A stretch of DNA of 64,000 nucleotides from Archegozetes longisetosus (Eukaryota; Arthropoda; Arachnida; Sarcoptiformes; Trhypochthoniidae): NCBI GenBank assembly GCA_018873245.2, contig JAEMBT020000005.1, forward strand, positions 9,560,001-9,624,000, read 5' to 3'. The notes below the pieces were generated by a model. It saw nothing but the letters and a program-made list of their open reading frames with translations, searched no databases and was not told the origin of the DNA. Below are positions 20,925 to 32,267 of this stretch, piece after piece. The translations under genes were made by a program, and so were the position numbers. The stretch's first letter is position 1, and every line of letters begins with the position of its first letter.

Positions 20925-22659
20925 TAAAGGAGGATAATATTTTTGGGCTCAGCTGATTTAGGTTTCCTCGGATAGATCTCACTTCCCTGAGTCAAAATAT
21001 ATATACAACTTATAGTCTATCTCATTCCGTTTCCGAGTTATAAGCTCCAAAAGGTATGGGACGGTTATTACAAATTCAGGCATCATAAGACCAAAACCTT
21101 TATAATATACAGTCAGCACGAAAACTAACTTTAGTGATACAAAGCTTTATAACTTTTGAACTACTCATTCAATTTTGATGCGGTTTTTTTAAAATGAAGA
21201 AAAACTCTCCTGGTTTTATAAAAATTTATAAAAATCATAAAATCACAATTGAAGAAAAAATTATAAAGGAAAAATCGAGTTTACATGAAATTTTAAATTC
21301 GGGTACAAAATAAATTTAATGTAAACATAATTTATTGTTGAACTGATGTTCAGAATTTATTCTTGTTTTGATCTCTGAATAAATTTGAAAACAAATAATT
21401 CAATTGATTGAAATTAATATTTAATTATTAATTATTAATTAAAATTCCATTCACTATTAAAGATAGAGAATTAAAATTTCGAAAATTTATAAAACTGAGG
21501 GCACAGGGACGAAAGAGATCGGCAATTATGAGAGAAGTTGGTAATTATTGACAGTAAATTATGAGTATTTTATTAATATTCTTTTAGACATTAGTAAACC
21601 AACTTTTATCGAATGGAGTCGTATTGATCACGAGGAAGAACAGTTTTCCTCTCATAACTGCCGATCTCTTTCGTCCCTGTGCCCTCAATTTTATAAATTT
21701 TCGAAATTTTAATTCTCTCTCTTTAATAGTGAAAGACATTTTGATTAATAATTAATAATTAAATAAATATTAATTTCAATTAATTGAATGATTTTTTTCA
21801 AATTTATTCAAAGATCAAAACAAGAATAAATTCTGAACATCAGTTCAACAATAAATTATGTTTACACTAAATTTATTTTGTACCCGAATTTAAAATTTCA
21901 TGCAAACTCGATTCTTCCTTTATAATTTTTTCTTCAATTGTGATTTTATGATTTTTATAAATTTTTATAAAACCGGGTGAGTTTTTCTCCATTTAAAAAA
22001 ACCGCATCAAAATTGAATGAGTAGTTCAAAAGTTATAAAGCTTTGTATCCCTAAAGTTAGTTTTCGTACTGACTGTATATGTCTTTAGAAAGGTCTTGTA
22101 AAGCAGAATTAGATACTTACTATAGAAGAAGCCTCTAGGGGGCTACTGACTTTCTAAGTCTGGCAAAGTGGTTCCAGTAATGATTCGCAAAGGGAACGGG
22201 GCAGGCCGACACACCTCTAGGGGGTCGATTCTGTGACCCGGGCTGGGCCTACCCGGCGAGGTGGGCTACACCTGTCTCCGAGATTACGTGACCAGATGGA
22301 CAATTTGATGATTTTTTTAAACATTCTGTCTATCCCGATAGCACTGACACAGATTAACTAATTTAACCTTTTAGTTTGTATTTAATTTATAGTTCAGGTT
22401 TTAGTTTTATGCTCCCTTCAGGTTTACCTCCACGTATTAGGGAGCGGGCAACTTAAAAGTTAAATTTTTGTGACTAAAAACCCTAAAAATCGATTTTTAA
22501 CATAAGGTGGTTTTTCCCTCATAACTAGAAAACTATTAATTCTGGTAAAAAGTGCCTAAAGACTTTTGTGTTCAGCATTAAAAGACCTTTCAAATGATAT
22601 GCCGCTCATCGAAATCAAACTGAGCCCAGGCATCAATAGAAAAATATTATCCTCCTTTA
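20925..22659. mobile_element. Outer element with TAAAGGAGGATAATA ends, containing a nested foldback
   Basis: The left end (about 20925) reads TAAAGGAGGATAATATTTTT followed by GGGCTCAGCTGATTT. The right end (about 22659) reads the same in inverted orientation, with an extra dozen bases between the two motifs. The interior right part (22100-22300) is unusually GC-rich for this window. The inner foldback at 21110-22075 interrupts it. No transposase recognised; superfamily unknown. Confidence 0.6.
21110..22075. mobile_element. Palindromic foldback built from two head-to-head Tc1/mariner 5' ends
   Basis: TA-flanked (21108-21109, 22076-22077). Both ends start CAGTCAG(C/T)ACGAAAACT, and the arms stay nearly identical for over 350 bases. 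Near the inner end of the left arm the sequence encodes RELKFRKFIKLRAQG and SAIMREVG, the same N-terminal transposase block as in the Tc1/mariner element at 16114-17920. After an intron-like stretch comes DISKPTFIEWSRIDHEEEQ, matching the next exon. The right arm repeats the first part in reverse (about 21660-21720). So it is two inverted copies of the 5' third of one transposon, missing the catalytic region. Confidence 0.85.
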
Positions 22660-22779
22660 TTAATGAATCAATAGAAGTGACATCGCGAGTAACAAATATT
22701 TGGACTGTGACCCAAAAATGTCTGACGACCACTTAAAAACGAGAATCCAAGAAAAGCTTTTTAAACGCTCCTAATTTGT

Positions 22780-24269
22780 CTAGAATTTTCCTTTTATCGT
22801 GATTTCAACGAGTAGTAGAAAGTATAAACTGAAGTTATAAATAATCTGAAATGAACGTAAATAAATGGAAATTTCACATATTTCAGATGTAAATAATAAT
22901 TAATAAATTTCTCACGATTTCAAAAGTTTCTCGGTTTATCAAATAATCATTTATTAGAGTGAAACCAAATCTATTATTCCCAATTTTTTCGATATAGTTC
23001 AAAAACTAGAAATAACATAATTTTATAATTTGAAAGTGAATGTTGTTTTATCGCACTTACTTTTAACTTCATGCATAAAGGAAATTTTGATTTAACAAAA
23101 ATTGTATTGAATTCTTGAAACAGAGTTTCATTGAAATGTGAAACAGAAGATGCAGAATATGTAATAATAAGTAACAGTAATATGTGAGCAGATAATACAA
23201 TCGTAAACTCAAGACGTAATGACCAACTCATTGGCGCAATAGATACGAGATATGATAGAAAACAGATCAATGATATGAATATTGTTAAAGTTAAAGACAA
23301 ATACTTTTTCCAATACTTATTATAATTAAATATTTGTAGACATAGATTATTGTGTTCTTCCAATAGCTGTTGAAGTTTCAAAATGTCTACCTCATTTGAA
23401 AACCTTGTTACTAGAATTTTGATGCTTTTTAGACGTCCTGCAAAACTATTTAATCTCAAATTCAAAAAGCAACTGACAATAAAATAATATCCAGGAAAAT
23501 AGTAGGCAGCTATACATGTGTGATAACACCAAATCAAATCAATAAATGACCAGATTATACCATAAAGCAAGAAATCTATAAAATTATAGTTCAAAGCGAA
23601 TGTAAAGAACATGACTGAGAAACATCCAAAGGTTATGGACCAGACATAAAAGCGGCATATGAGTAAAACTATTCTCGATGTCTCAAGCAAATTTCTGGCA
23701 GCGACTTTTTCAGTTATACCTATAGTAATAAATTTGAATCAAAATTTTGAAAATGTTAAACTTATATATATTTTAGTGAATAACTCGTCAAATATTTCTT
23801 ATATTTAAGAAAATTTACTTATTCTCTTATATGGTATAATTCCAGCTAAAAATGCATAAATTTCTAGCCATTTATAGTTATGATTAGGACTGCGAATGAC
23901 ATAAAGATATAATAACAAGAAATTCAATGTCCATAAAAATATCATAATTTCAATGTGAACACGATTTCCACCCAAATAATGCCACGCAATCCCGTAAAAC
24001 ATCATGGTTTTATTGTCGATATTAGTCATCGTGATAGCTTTCAGGCATCGCCATAAGATCAAAAACATGAATATTAAACAAGAAATCTCATTGTATTTCA
24101 AACCTGAACAAAACTCGGGTTTTAATTCTATGTATTTGCTAATCCACTTTGCGAGAAATCCATTTCTAAATCTCGTAAACATAATGTATTTTAAAACTGA
24201 ATCCTTCTCATTCTCTTCAATTTCTTCGGGGACAGTTTCAGTGCTCATTATTACATAATATTTTAACAT
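22780..24269 (-). CDS. Gustatory-type receptor, four exons
   Basis: Chemoreceptor of the GR superfamily, expected in sensory neuron membranes. Exons: 23819-24269, 23061-23719 (659 nt), 22916-23005 (90 nt), 22780-22845. Donors GTAAAT, GTAAGT and GTGAGA and acceptors CTATAG, TTCTAG and TTTCAG are all canonical. The first intron is phase 1, the last two phase 0. The protein is 421 residues from the first ATG; starting at the second ATG (24248, MSTETVPEEI) gives 414, the same length as the gene at 28062-29682, and I prefer that. Signatures: WHYLGGNRVHIE and YKWLEIYAFLAG in exon 1, EEHNNLCLQIFNYNKYWKKY before the fifth membrane segment, TYSASSVSHFN after the sixth, and exon 3 NYIEKIGNNRFGFT, the most conserved GR region. 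Exon 4 encodes the last membrane segment (IYNFSLYFLLLVE). No lesion seen. A long palindrome lies about 250 bp upstream. Confidence 0.87.
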
Positions 24270-24514
24270 ATAATACGAAATTTCAATTTTAAATACCTAA
24301 TGGTAATAAAATTTTATTTTGAGCTAACTTCGGTCATATATATATTTAATTCGATATATCAATTAATAATTTTTTCTCATTTTATTAATAATGCTTTAAG
24401 TTTAACGTTAGATGAACATCAAAAAAAATTCGATAATAGTTTAAACATATTCTGTTGAAAATCAATATATCGATTGAAGGTTTTTCATTATTGCACTACA
24501 TAACCATCGTGTTT

Positions 24515-24985
24515 ACAACAAGATAATAATATAATTCATCATAATAATCGAAAATCAATAATAGCTGAAGAAAGTTCAAGTTCTCATTATGATATTTAAA
24601 ATTAATTTTTCTAACATGAGAAATAAAAATACAGGCGTGGTATTATAGATTACCCGAAATGTAATATGAAATAAAAATAGTGCTTACCGCTTTTACGTAT
24701 ATTTAATTTTTCATCTTAATAGTTTAACATTAGATCTAATACGAATAAAAGTTATTTATTAGAGCTTAATGTTAAACTATTAAGATAAAAAATTAAATAT
24801 ACGTAAAAGCGGTAAGCACTATTTTTATTTCATATTACATTTCGGGTAATCTATAATACCACGCCTGTATTTTTATTTTCTCATGTTAGAAAAATTAATT
24901 TTAAATATCATAATGAGAACTTGAACTTTCTTCAGCTATTATTGATTTTCGATTATTATGATGAATTATATTATTATCTTGTTGT
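24515..24985. repeat. Near-perfect palindrome with flanking direct repeat, upstream of a GR gene
   Basis: Left arm 24515-24732, spacer 24733-24766, right arm 24767-24985; the arms differ by only one or two bases over 218. The 31 bases at 24738-24768 (starting AATACGAATAAAAG, partly the spacer) recur directly after the right arm at 24989-25019. This places an inverted second copy of the GR upstream sequence, including GAAAATCAATAATAGCTGAA, beside the first. Confidence 0.95.
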
Positions 24986-25019
24986 TAGAATACGAATAAA
25001 AGTTATTTATTAGAGCTTA

Positions 25020-26024
25020 TAGTTATCTTTACTGTCACAATATAAGATCATTTCCACTTGACTGATAAATAAAAGTATAAGTATTACTAACCTAAATTAC
25101 AGAAAAACAAACATTTTTATACTTTTAGCTAAAAATAATGTTAGGAGAACCAAGAGACTATAAAAGGCTGGAGAAGTTATGTAATAGTGATCATTATTTT
25201 TAATATATGTATCCTTGTTTTTAAGACAAAGTTATAATAAAATACATGTTAAAGAACAGTTGTCATTTATTTAAAGTCTGTTAATAATTTATATTAAAAA
25301 CTTACAAAAACACGAGTATAGAACAAAAAATGCAGTAGAAAGCAAATCATTCTCTATCGAATCTACTCTTTAATAGAGAACTAGGTTAAATAAATTGAGA
25401 TTTCAATTTATTTATTCCTTGAAAACACATATCACATGAAAAACTGCATAAAACATTTAGTCGAGTTTTGCATGTTTAGCACGAGTGTGCATCCATGTCA
25501 CAAAAAATAAATGCGATAATAAATAATTAAACCGATATTTATAAGTGTTGGGTATTAGTACAGTATTATTAATTTTGTTGCTAGATAATTTCTTGTTATT
25601 CATTGCTCTTTCATACACATCTGAAAAGGCAAGAGTCTTGTCACAAAGATTCCGACTTCGAAAAAGACTTTATTAGATAAATAGCATGTCATATCATGTT
25701 TAAAGTGATATTTAAAAATACTGGCTGCCATTTATCTAAAGTTATACTCATTCAAAAATTTAATAGCCTGTAGAGCTTAAATAAATGACATGTATTGAAT
25801 ATTCGTTTCGATAAGGTAATTATTGAACTTTTCACGTACATAACGTTTAGTCAAAATACGAATAATTTCATAAATTTCTATTTATTGTTTTGAAAATTTT
25901 TCTTTGGTCAGAAGAAAGAAAAGCAATTATTGAATTAAATTACTGAATTGATTTGAGTAAAAGCTTTTTTCAGTTTTGATCATTAAAATTTGTATAAAAT
26001 TTTAACTAATAACTTAAGATTTTA
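25020..26024. other. Intergenic, nothing identified
   Basis: AT-rich sequence between the palindrome and the next mobile element. No ORF or repeat pair supported. Confidence 0.45.
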
Positions 26025-26030
26025 TCGACA

Positions 26031-27257
26031 TGGGTGAATCTTAGCAATCCCTGCTCGGGGTGTTCCTATTGACCTATATCAACGAGTCATATGTCGTTGG
26101 AAAGGTCTCGTCAAGCTGAGTCCAACGATACCTCACATGATGACCTGTGACCTTTGACTTCTGACCTCTGACCAAAATACTTAACCCCTACAACATATAT
26201 ATCGTTGGAAAGGTCTCTTCAAACTGAATACAACGATAACACTCATATCACTTTGAGACTAAGAAACAAAACGAAGGTTTTCACTGTTGAGCGCCCTGGG
26301 GACCTGTCCCACAGGGCACCGCCTGTTCCCTCCCTTCGCCCTTAAAACGGGGTGATGAGTTCAATACACCTTGATTTTTCCGTTAATCAGAATTCGAATC
26401 TGATTCTTGATTCGAATCTTGGAATGTATCGTGATATAATGGTGGACGATGAAGAGTAAGTCTATCTAAATAAAGAGCAGGTCCAGGATAAACTTTAACG
26501 ACATCTTTCAGAAAATGTTTAAATCTTTAACCATAACTGTACTTTTCTATTCTTAAAATGAGCAAACTTGTGTAAATATTGAGAAATGGTTCAATAGATG
26601 ATCGTGCACGTCTTAGCATGAATGATAAAATTATACCAATACTAAAAGCAAAAATCAATGAAATTAAAAAATGTAAATTAAATACGGTCGAAGAGGTGGG
26701 AGAAATTGAATAGTGCCGTGAAAACGGCAATTCAACATTACTTGTCACTTTTTTCACTGACTGATAAGATGGTGGATTGCTATGGTGTTGCCCTGAAAAG
26801 GGCAGGATACTATTAATTGGTACTGAAGTACCGTTAGCGATAATAAAGACTAAAAAGTATATTGAAACCCGCATTGCTTACGCTGTGGAAAGTAGATAAA
26901 GAAAATTATGAATATGTATACCTTCTCAGAAGGGTAAATTATACAAGCATTATTTGATCTTATAGGGAGATAATATAATTTGAAAATCAAAACTCATGTT
27001 GAATAGGTCTCAAGATCACATGAGTGTTATCATTGTATTCAGTTTGAAGAGACCTTTCCAACGATATATATGTTGTAGGGGTTAAGTATTTTGGTCAGAG
27101 ATCAGAAGTCAAAGGTCACCCGTCGGTGAACCCGAGGTCACAGGTCATCATGTGAGGTATCGTTGGACTCAGCTTGACGAGACCTTTCCAAAGACATATG
27201 ACTCGTTGATATAGGTCAATAGGAACACCCCGAGCAGGGATTGTTAAGATTCACCCA
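26031..27257. mobile_element. 1.23-kb element with long inverted ends and 6-bp target duplication
   Basis: Both ends begin TGGGTGAATC and the element is flanked by TCGACA on each side (26025-26030, 27258-27263). The inverted ends run about 215 bases and each contains two copies of an internal motif built on TTGGAAAGGTCTC followed by CAACGATA. The right arm has about 24 extra bases (around CCCGTCGGTGAACCCG). Between the arms lies a GC-richer stretch (26290-26350) and a minus-strand ORF. No transposase seen. A 6-bp duplication is unusual among common superfamilies; classification is open. Confidence 0.8.
26527..26874 (-). CDS. Membrane-protein-like ORF carried by the inverted-ended element
   Basis: 115-codon ORF. 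It starts MRVSIYFLVFIIANGTS, a probable signal peptide, continues with a polar serine/proline-rich region (QHHSNPPSYQSVKKVTS), and has a second hydrophobic segment, HFLISLIFAFSIGIILSFML, followed by RRARSS, as in a type I membrane protein with a short cytoplasmic tail. It fills most of the interior of the element at 26031-27257. I do not recognise the family. It could be a captured host gene fragment, an element-encoded protein, or a chance ORF; length and composition make chance less likely but not excluded. Confidence 0.45.
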   Translation of the reverse strand: MRVSIYFLVFIIANGTSVPINSILPFSGQHHSNPPSYQSVKKVTSNVELPFSRHYSISPTSSTVFNLHFLISLIFAFSIGIILSFMLRRARSSIEPFLNIYTSLLILRIEKYSYG

Positions 27258-27263
27258 TCGACA

Positions 27264-28061
27264 TAATTTAATAAATATTCAATACTAGATGAATTTGTTA
27301 TATTTAAGTGATGTAATAGATTTAATTCGATTATTGAAAACATTTAAAATGCTTATAAATCGAAACATGGCTACCCGGCATTGCATAGAGTCAATGTTTT
27401 TTCTCTGCAGTTAACGCAGTCTAGTAATGCGTGCTCTTAAAGCACGAACAACAACTGATTGATTGCTATGAAAATCAACACTAATTTAGAAGTTAATTAT
27501 CTCTTGATTTTATAACGGGTTCATATTTCCTGAAACTTTGGGAGATTTAAACTTTTTAACGACAATCCAAAATCTCTACAAATGTCTAAAGACCAGTAGT
27601 CGAGAGAATTCGTATTATGTCTTCTATTTATGAAGAATATTACTATATTTTGGTATTCATTTCCAGACTTGTAGTCTAACTTATTTTCAATCTATCTTTA
27701 CAAATTGTAAACTACAGGTAGTAGAAGGAAGTCTAGGCGTGAGATTCCTTCAGTCATGTCCTTTTTTGATAGCCAATTGATTAACGCTACATTTATATCT
27801 ACATTTTAAAAATGTTATTTTCATGATAAAATCCTCAAGGACAATTGATAAAAATTATTGATTAAATTATAGTTTCTTGTTAATTGCGAAAGTTTATTGA
27901 TTTTCTCGAAATATTTTGTTGAAATTCAACATATCGATTACAAATATGTTTGAATTGTGTGGAAAATTGAAATTAAGAAATGTAAGTAATGTAAATTTCA
28001 AGTTCTATATATAGATTAGAGTTAATTATATTTGCTCGTCATTATATTTCAAAAATTAATA
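27264..28061. other. Intergenic region downstream of the 28-kb GR gene
   Basis: No gene seen. From about 27940 onward the sequence is homologous to the left edge of the window (segmental duplication). Confidence 0.5.
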
Positions 28062-29682
28062 TTATGCCATTTTACTTTTCATTGTATTTTCTACTAGCAA
28101 AAAGAAATATACACTGAAAGAGTAGATAACCTGAAAATAAAGCTAAAAATTATTCAAAAATATAATCAAGTCGTTTAGAAATACTCACAAATTCAAAAGT
28201 TCTTTCAGTAATCAATACATCTGTGATAAAAGTGAATCCAATCTTATTATTAGAAAGTTTTTCGATATAATTCGTAAGCTAGAAAAAGTTAAAAATCTAT
28301 GAATTTTGAACGAATAGAATCATCAAATCTTCAAAACTGACCTTTAATTTGGTAGATATCTGAAAATTGAACCTGGCGTAAACTGAATTTAATCTTCGAA
28401 ATATGGTATAATTAAAGTGTGAAACGGAAGAAGCAGAATATGTCAAAACTAAAACTAGTAATACATGAGCAGATAATACAAGAGTAAACTCGAGACGTAA
28501 AATCCAATTCATTGGAGGAAAAAATACTAGATATGACAGAAAACAAATCAACAAAATAAATACCAATATAGCTATTGTCAAATATTTCTCCCAAAACTTA
28601 TTATAACTATCTATTTGTTGACATAAGTCATTGTGCTCTCCTAATATTCTTTCAATGATTACAGACGTTTTTTTCGATTTTAGAGATCTTTTTTTCGACA
28701 GAAAGTTTGTCAGCTTATTCTCAATTGCAGTTAATCTTAATTTCAAGTAATAGCAGACTATATGATAATATGCCGGCAACCAAAAAGCTATTGAACATGA
28801 GTTGTAGCACCAAACGGGATACAATATTGTCCATATAATACCGAATATAAGAAAATCATATAGGCTTAAATTGAAACCGAACGCATATAAACCAACTGGA
28901 ATACAGCCACCAGTTATGGAATATAAATAGAAACCGCTTATGAATAATACTATTTTCGATCTTTTGATTAAATCAATAGCAGTTTTACTGCTGTTCAAAC
29001 CTATGAATAAAAAAGTTAATATTATTCATTCATCTATCTCATGACTGTTTATTTTGAAATATTTGCATAGAACATGACTAAAAAGTATTTTTAAAAATTT
29101 TCAAAAGTCAATTCAGAATTTCATTACTGAATCGAAAAAATAATCTTCTATTATATTCTTCAGGAATATTCTGGCGAGTATACGTATAAAAATAACTTGT
29201 TAAGAATAGCTTAATATTTTGGTTGAAAAAATTTATAATTAGTTTTTGATATTACCTATACTTGAAAATTTCGTAAATCCACCTAAAAATGCAAAAATCT
29301 CGAGCCATTTATACTGTTGAGTCTTACTATGTTTTACGAATATATGTGCAAGTATATAATTTATATTCCAGAGAACAAACAAGAATTCATTATGAAAGCG
29401 ATTTCCACCCAAGAAATGAAAAGGACTTCCAAGATATATGAGTAGTCTATCATTATCGTCAACAATAGTCAACAGCTTGATTACTCGTATTTGAAATGAG
29501 ATCATAAATATCAATCGAATCATTTCCACGAAACTGTAGATTGATATAACCCTGTATTCTTGATTATAATGAGTTTGAATCCATTGCTTAAGAAATCCAT
29601 TACTTATTTTTGACAAATTGATTGGTCTTGTAACTGATAACAGTTTTAACAAATTTTTATCTGCAATTTCATTAGCTTCCAT
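28062..29682 (-). CDS. Gustatory-type receptor, four exons
   Basis: GR-superfamily chemoreceptor. Exons: 29256-29682, 28342-29000 (659 nt), 28189-28278 (90 nt), 28062-28130; 414 residues. Splice sites are canonical (donors GTAATA, GTCAGT, GTGAGT; acceptors TTCATAG, TTTCTAG, TTTTCAG), with phases 1, 0, 0. Exon 1 carries GSPFHFLGGNRFHNE and YKWLEIFAFLGG. Exon 2 has membrane segments such as IVLFISGFYLYSITGGC and LTIAILVFILLICFLSYLVF, the EHNDLCQQIDSYNKFWEKYL signature and TYSASSVSHFN. Exon 3 is TNYIEKLSNNKIGFTFITD, the GR core. Exon 4 gives the last hydrophobic segment (IYSFSVYFFLLVENT). A TCAGTT initiator-like site lies about 15 bases upstream of the ATG. Its duplicate at 123-1743 is dead, so this is the surviving copy. 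Confidence 0.9.
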
Positions 29683-29693
29683 TCATTTAATTT

Positions 29694-29699
29694 AACTGA
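29694..29699 (-). promoter_or_regulatory. Initiator-like TCAGTT just upstream of the GR start codon
   Basis: On the minus strand TCAGTT precedes the ATG by about 15 bases. The paralogue at 123-1743 keeps the same hexamer (about 1768-1773). An AT-rich TATA-like stretch (GAATATATCATAAATG) lies about 35-50 bases further upstream. TCAGT matches the arthropod initiator consensus; this is a pattern match only. Confidence 0.4.
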
Positions 29700-29889
29700 G
29701 TTGTATTCGACTTGAAGACTTGGAGCATTTATGATATATTCTATCGATTTCTCAGCAATGATGAACGTAAGAATTATTTATAATTGCTATTCTTAGAAAT
29801 TTAACTGTATTCTGCAGATATGCAAAACGGATCAATGATGATGACTTCAAATAATTGAAAATCTATTTATTGATTAGATTCTTGCTGAA

Positions 29890-31300
29890 AATCGATAATA
29901 GTTCGGAAAACATTCTGCTTTAAATTTTATTAATAAACCTCTTTTATATCTATTTAAATGAAAATAAGTTTTTATATTAGGTAATATAATATTACTTATA
30001 AAGAATTTGTGTTATATTTAAATCTGTGTCCATGTTGCTATATCGTTTAAGTCGAAATTTGTTGAAAGAAATTGAATGCAAAGTTTGGGAGGAATCTGAT
30101 TGTTAGCTTATGTTTGTTACCCAAAATGACCAGTGACTTCTGTGGAGATTAGAAACTCCGTTTCGAGCAATTTTAATCTAAAACTGAACCCCTAATCATA
30201 AATAAAATCAAATTATGGGATAGGTTAATCGCCAGACACTCACTTGCCCCACAGGTATGCTGCCCGACAACTCATTTGCCCAACAGATACGTCTACCCGA
30301 CAATAGAAATTTTTAACCTAGAAAGGACGATGCCAATGATGGCCTAACGCGTTGCAGGTCAAAACAGTTGTCGATTTGCGCAAAGTTGCCAGATGTGGTG
30401 ATCATGAGTTATAGGTCACAATAGTTTAAAGTGTCGATCGCTTCTAATTTCTTTGCACTCGTAGGGCCTCTTCTACAGATCGGGTTAGGTTCATTTAATC
30501 AAAAATCAGTTTATCGATACTCATTTTATGGACAGTCATGTTTGCAGTAATAGCTGAAGAAGCGCAAGCTGAAGAAGTCGTTCGAACAAAAGATATCAAA
30601 AGAGCATTGATCTACACCTTCAGATGAGCGGTTAGAGTATAAACAAGACTATCACCGTATGTGACCATAGATCAGCTAATGGTGATAATTATATTAATTA
30701 TTTAGTGGTGATATTATTTTATTATAATTGAATAAGGAATATAAGCTGAAACTATAAACTATCTGAAATAAGAATATTAAATAGAAATAAGTTACAAATT
30801 GTACTTAAATTTTACATACAATATAACACGCCACATAAGGCATACCTAATGTCTAGGGTTAGATTTATTATTTAAAATTCAAAGTAGTTGAGATATTAAT
30901 ACAGAAAGTTATATGATTATTATACAGATATTAACAAATTATTTTTTCAATTTGAATGGAGCAAAGCAAACTAATTATTATAGTTTATGTAACATTTTGA
31001 ACAACTTTAACACATGATGAAGTTTGCGCGCTCTCTATGGGTCCCTGGGTTAACCTTCGACCAAAATTTGATTGCATATTTTGAAGTAGACACTATAAGG
31101 GAAAAATTGTCTGCTGGGCTCAACAAAATCCATCGAGTAGTTTTTGTGCTAGAGGGAGTTAAATTTTTGTATATGATAATCATTATGAATATTCTACTTA
31201 CCTTACAATATCAGATTTCTATATGTTTATATATAGTAATCTTATAGTAACGTGATATTGTAAGGTATGTTTAATAATCATATTGAGTATAACTATAAGT
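29890..31300. other. GR upstream region and near-identical duplicated block
   Basis: 29890-30650 is homologous to 1965-2745 with many differences, including a local repeat of the TTGCCCAACAG motif at 30245-30290. About 30664-31760 is nearly identical to 2727-3785. It includes the 77-codon ORF at 31014-31247 (see 3082-3315) and the relic signal-peptide-like frame near 30515. No intact gene recognised. Confidence 0.45.
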
Positions 31301-31777
31301 TCGTCCAAGCGTAGTCGTTTGGTTCACACTGGGTCTGCTGCCGAGGCCTTTGTGCAGCCTCAACATGCGATTGGTGAAGATCTACCCTAGGCAGATGACC
31401 AGTGTTGGGTTGGGGTAATCGCTGGGCCTCAGCCCGATGATCAGGTCCGGGCCGGTGAAATGGACTTGAGCAAGCCTTAACATCCTCGACAAGACAGTTT
31501 TTGGTCTTGTCCAAGTTGTGAAGGTAAGCCAGGAAACGGACAGAAACTTGCCTTCAATGGCCCGGATAAAAAAATTGCTAATTTGTTTGAGGGAAACGTC
31601 AAAGGTTTTGGAGAAAATGTGTACACAAATTCAATATAAAATTTGCCATCTTCATAACGATATAATAGTTTAGGACAAAATTGATCGGAGTTCTTTTCCA
31701 CATACGCCTGAACAAACCAATATTTTTCAACTTCGTTCTCTATATTATTTTTTACATTCGGCTTAATATCACTCAAT
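31300..31777 (-). other. Unidentified coding-like block, second copy
   Basis: Minus-strand frame starting MSDIKPNVKNNIENEVEKYW and running through VEKNSDQFCPKLLYRYEDGK and FSPKPLTFPSN, then frame-shifted relative to the copy at 3450-3840 near 31570. A CAG just before the GCGTATGTGGAAAAG codons looks like a splice acceptor. GC content is clearly higher than in the flanks. Possibly a later exon of the same broken gene as the exon-like piece at 32638-32762. Family unknown. Confidence 0.4.
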
Positions 31778-31842
31778 TATGGCTGCATGAACTTACAGAT
31801 AGGTAATATTAAGAATTATAAATCGTTTTAATAAAATAAAAG

Positions 31843-32267
31843 TGTGACGAACTTTGACTCTTACTAATGACTCTTACTCTGACTCTTACTCTGACTCTTA
31901 CTCTGACTCTTACTCTGACTCTTACTTTAACACTATCGTTGATTCTATCGTTGACGACATAGTTTCAAAATAACTGGCCTCTAGTAAGGCATTGTTTATG
32001 AGTCATTATATATATATATAAGGCTGTTGTAAATTCATTCTTGGCATCATTATCAATAAAGACTTTGTAGGAAAACTTGTCTTTTTTTTAATAGTTATAT
32101 ATATCTGATAGAAGATTGCTGGATAAGCAATTTCTATCATCCCTTTGCCCCAAACTTCCACCAAAAGTAGATAATAAGTTGTGCCCTCATCCCACCGGCT
32201 AAATCAATTATTGGTTTACCGGTGATTAACGAATTAATTCGCGTCGTAAGCACTAAAATTCGTTACA
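31843..32267 (+). mobile_element. Solo LTR of a retrotransposon, 425 bp
   Basis: Begins TGTGACGAAC and ends TTCGTTACA, with short inverted ends TGT..ACA, and is flanked by the 4-bp duplication AAAG (31839-31842, 32268-32271). The empty site is present in the other arm of the inverted repeat (near 32595), which proves insertion. Internally there is a TATA run then AAGGCTG (32009-32025) and a polyadenylation signal AATAAA at 32055-32060, as expected for promoter and R region of an LTR. A 4-bp duplication fits the Gypsy or Bel groups. No internal coding region remains. Confidence 0.88.
31855..31925 (+). repeat. 12-bp tandem repeat (GACTCTTACTCT) inside the solo LTR
   Basis: About five units of GACTCTTACTCT, degenerate at both ends, lie in the first part of the LTR, upstream of its TATA run. 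Confidence 0.85.

Noticed and set aside
26527-26874. Envelope-like viral glycoprotein
   Set aside because: Signal peptide plus membrane anchor alone is not evidence of a virus; no fusion motif, cysteine pattern or retroviral context is present.
31855-31925. CRISPR-like array
   Set aside because: A simple 12-bp tandem repeat without spacers, inside a solo LTR of a eukaryotic retrotransposon.
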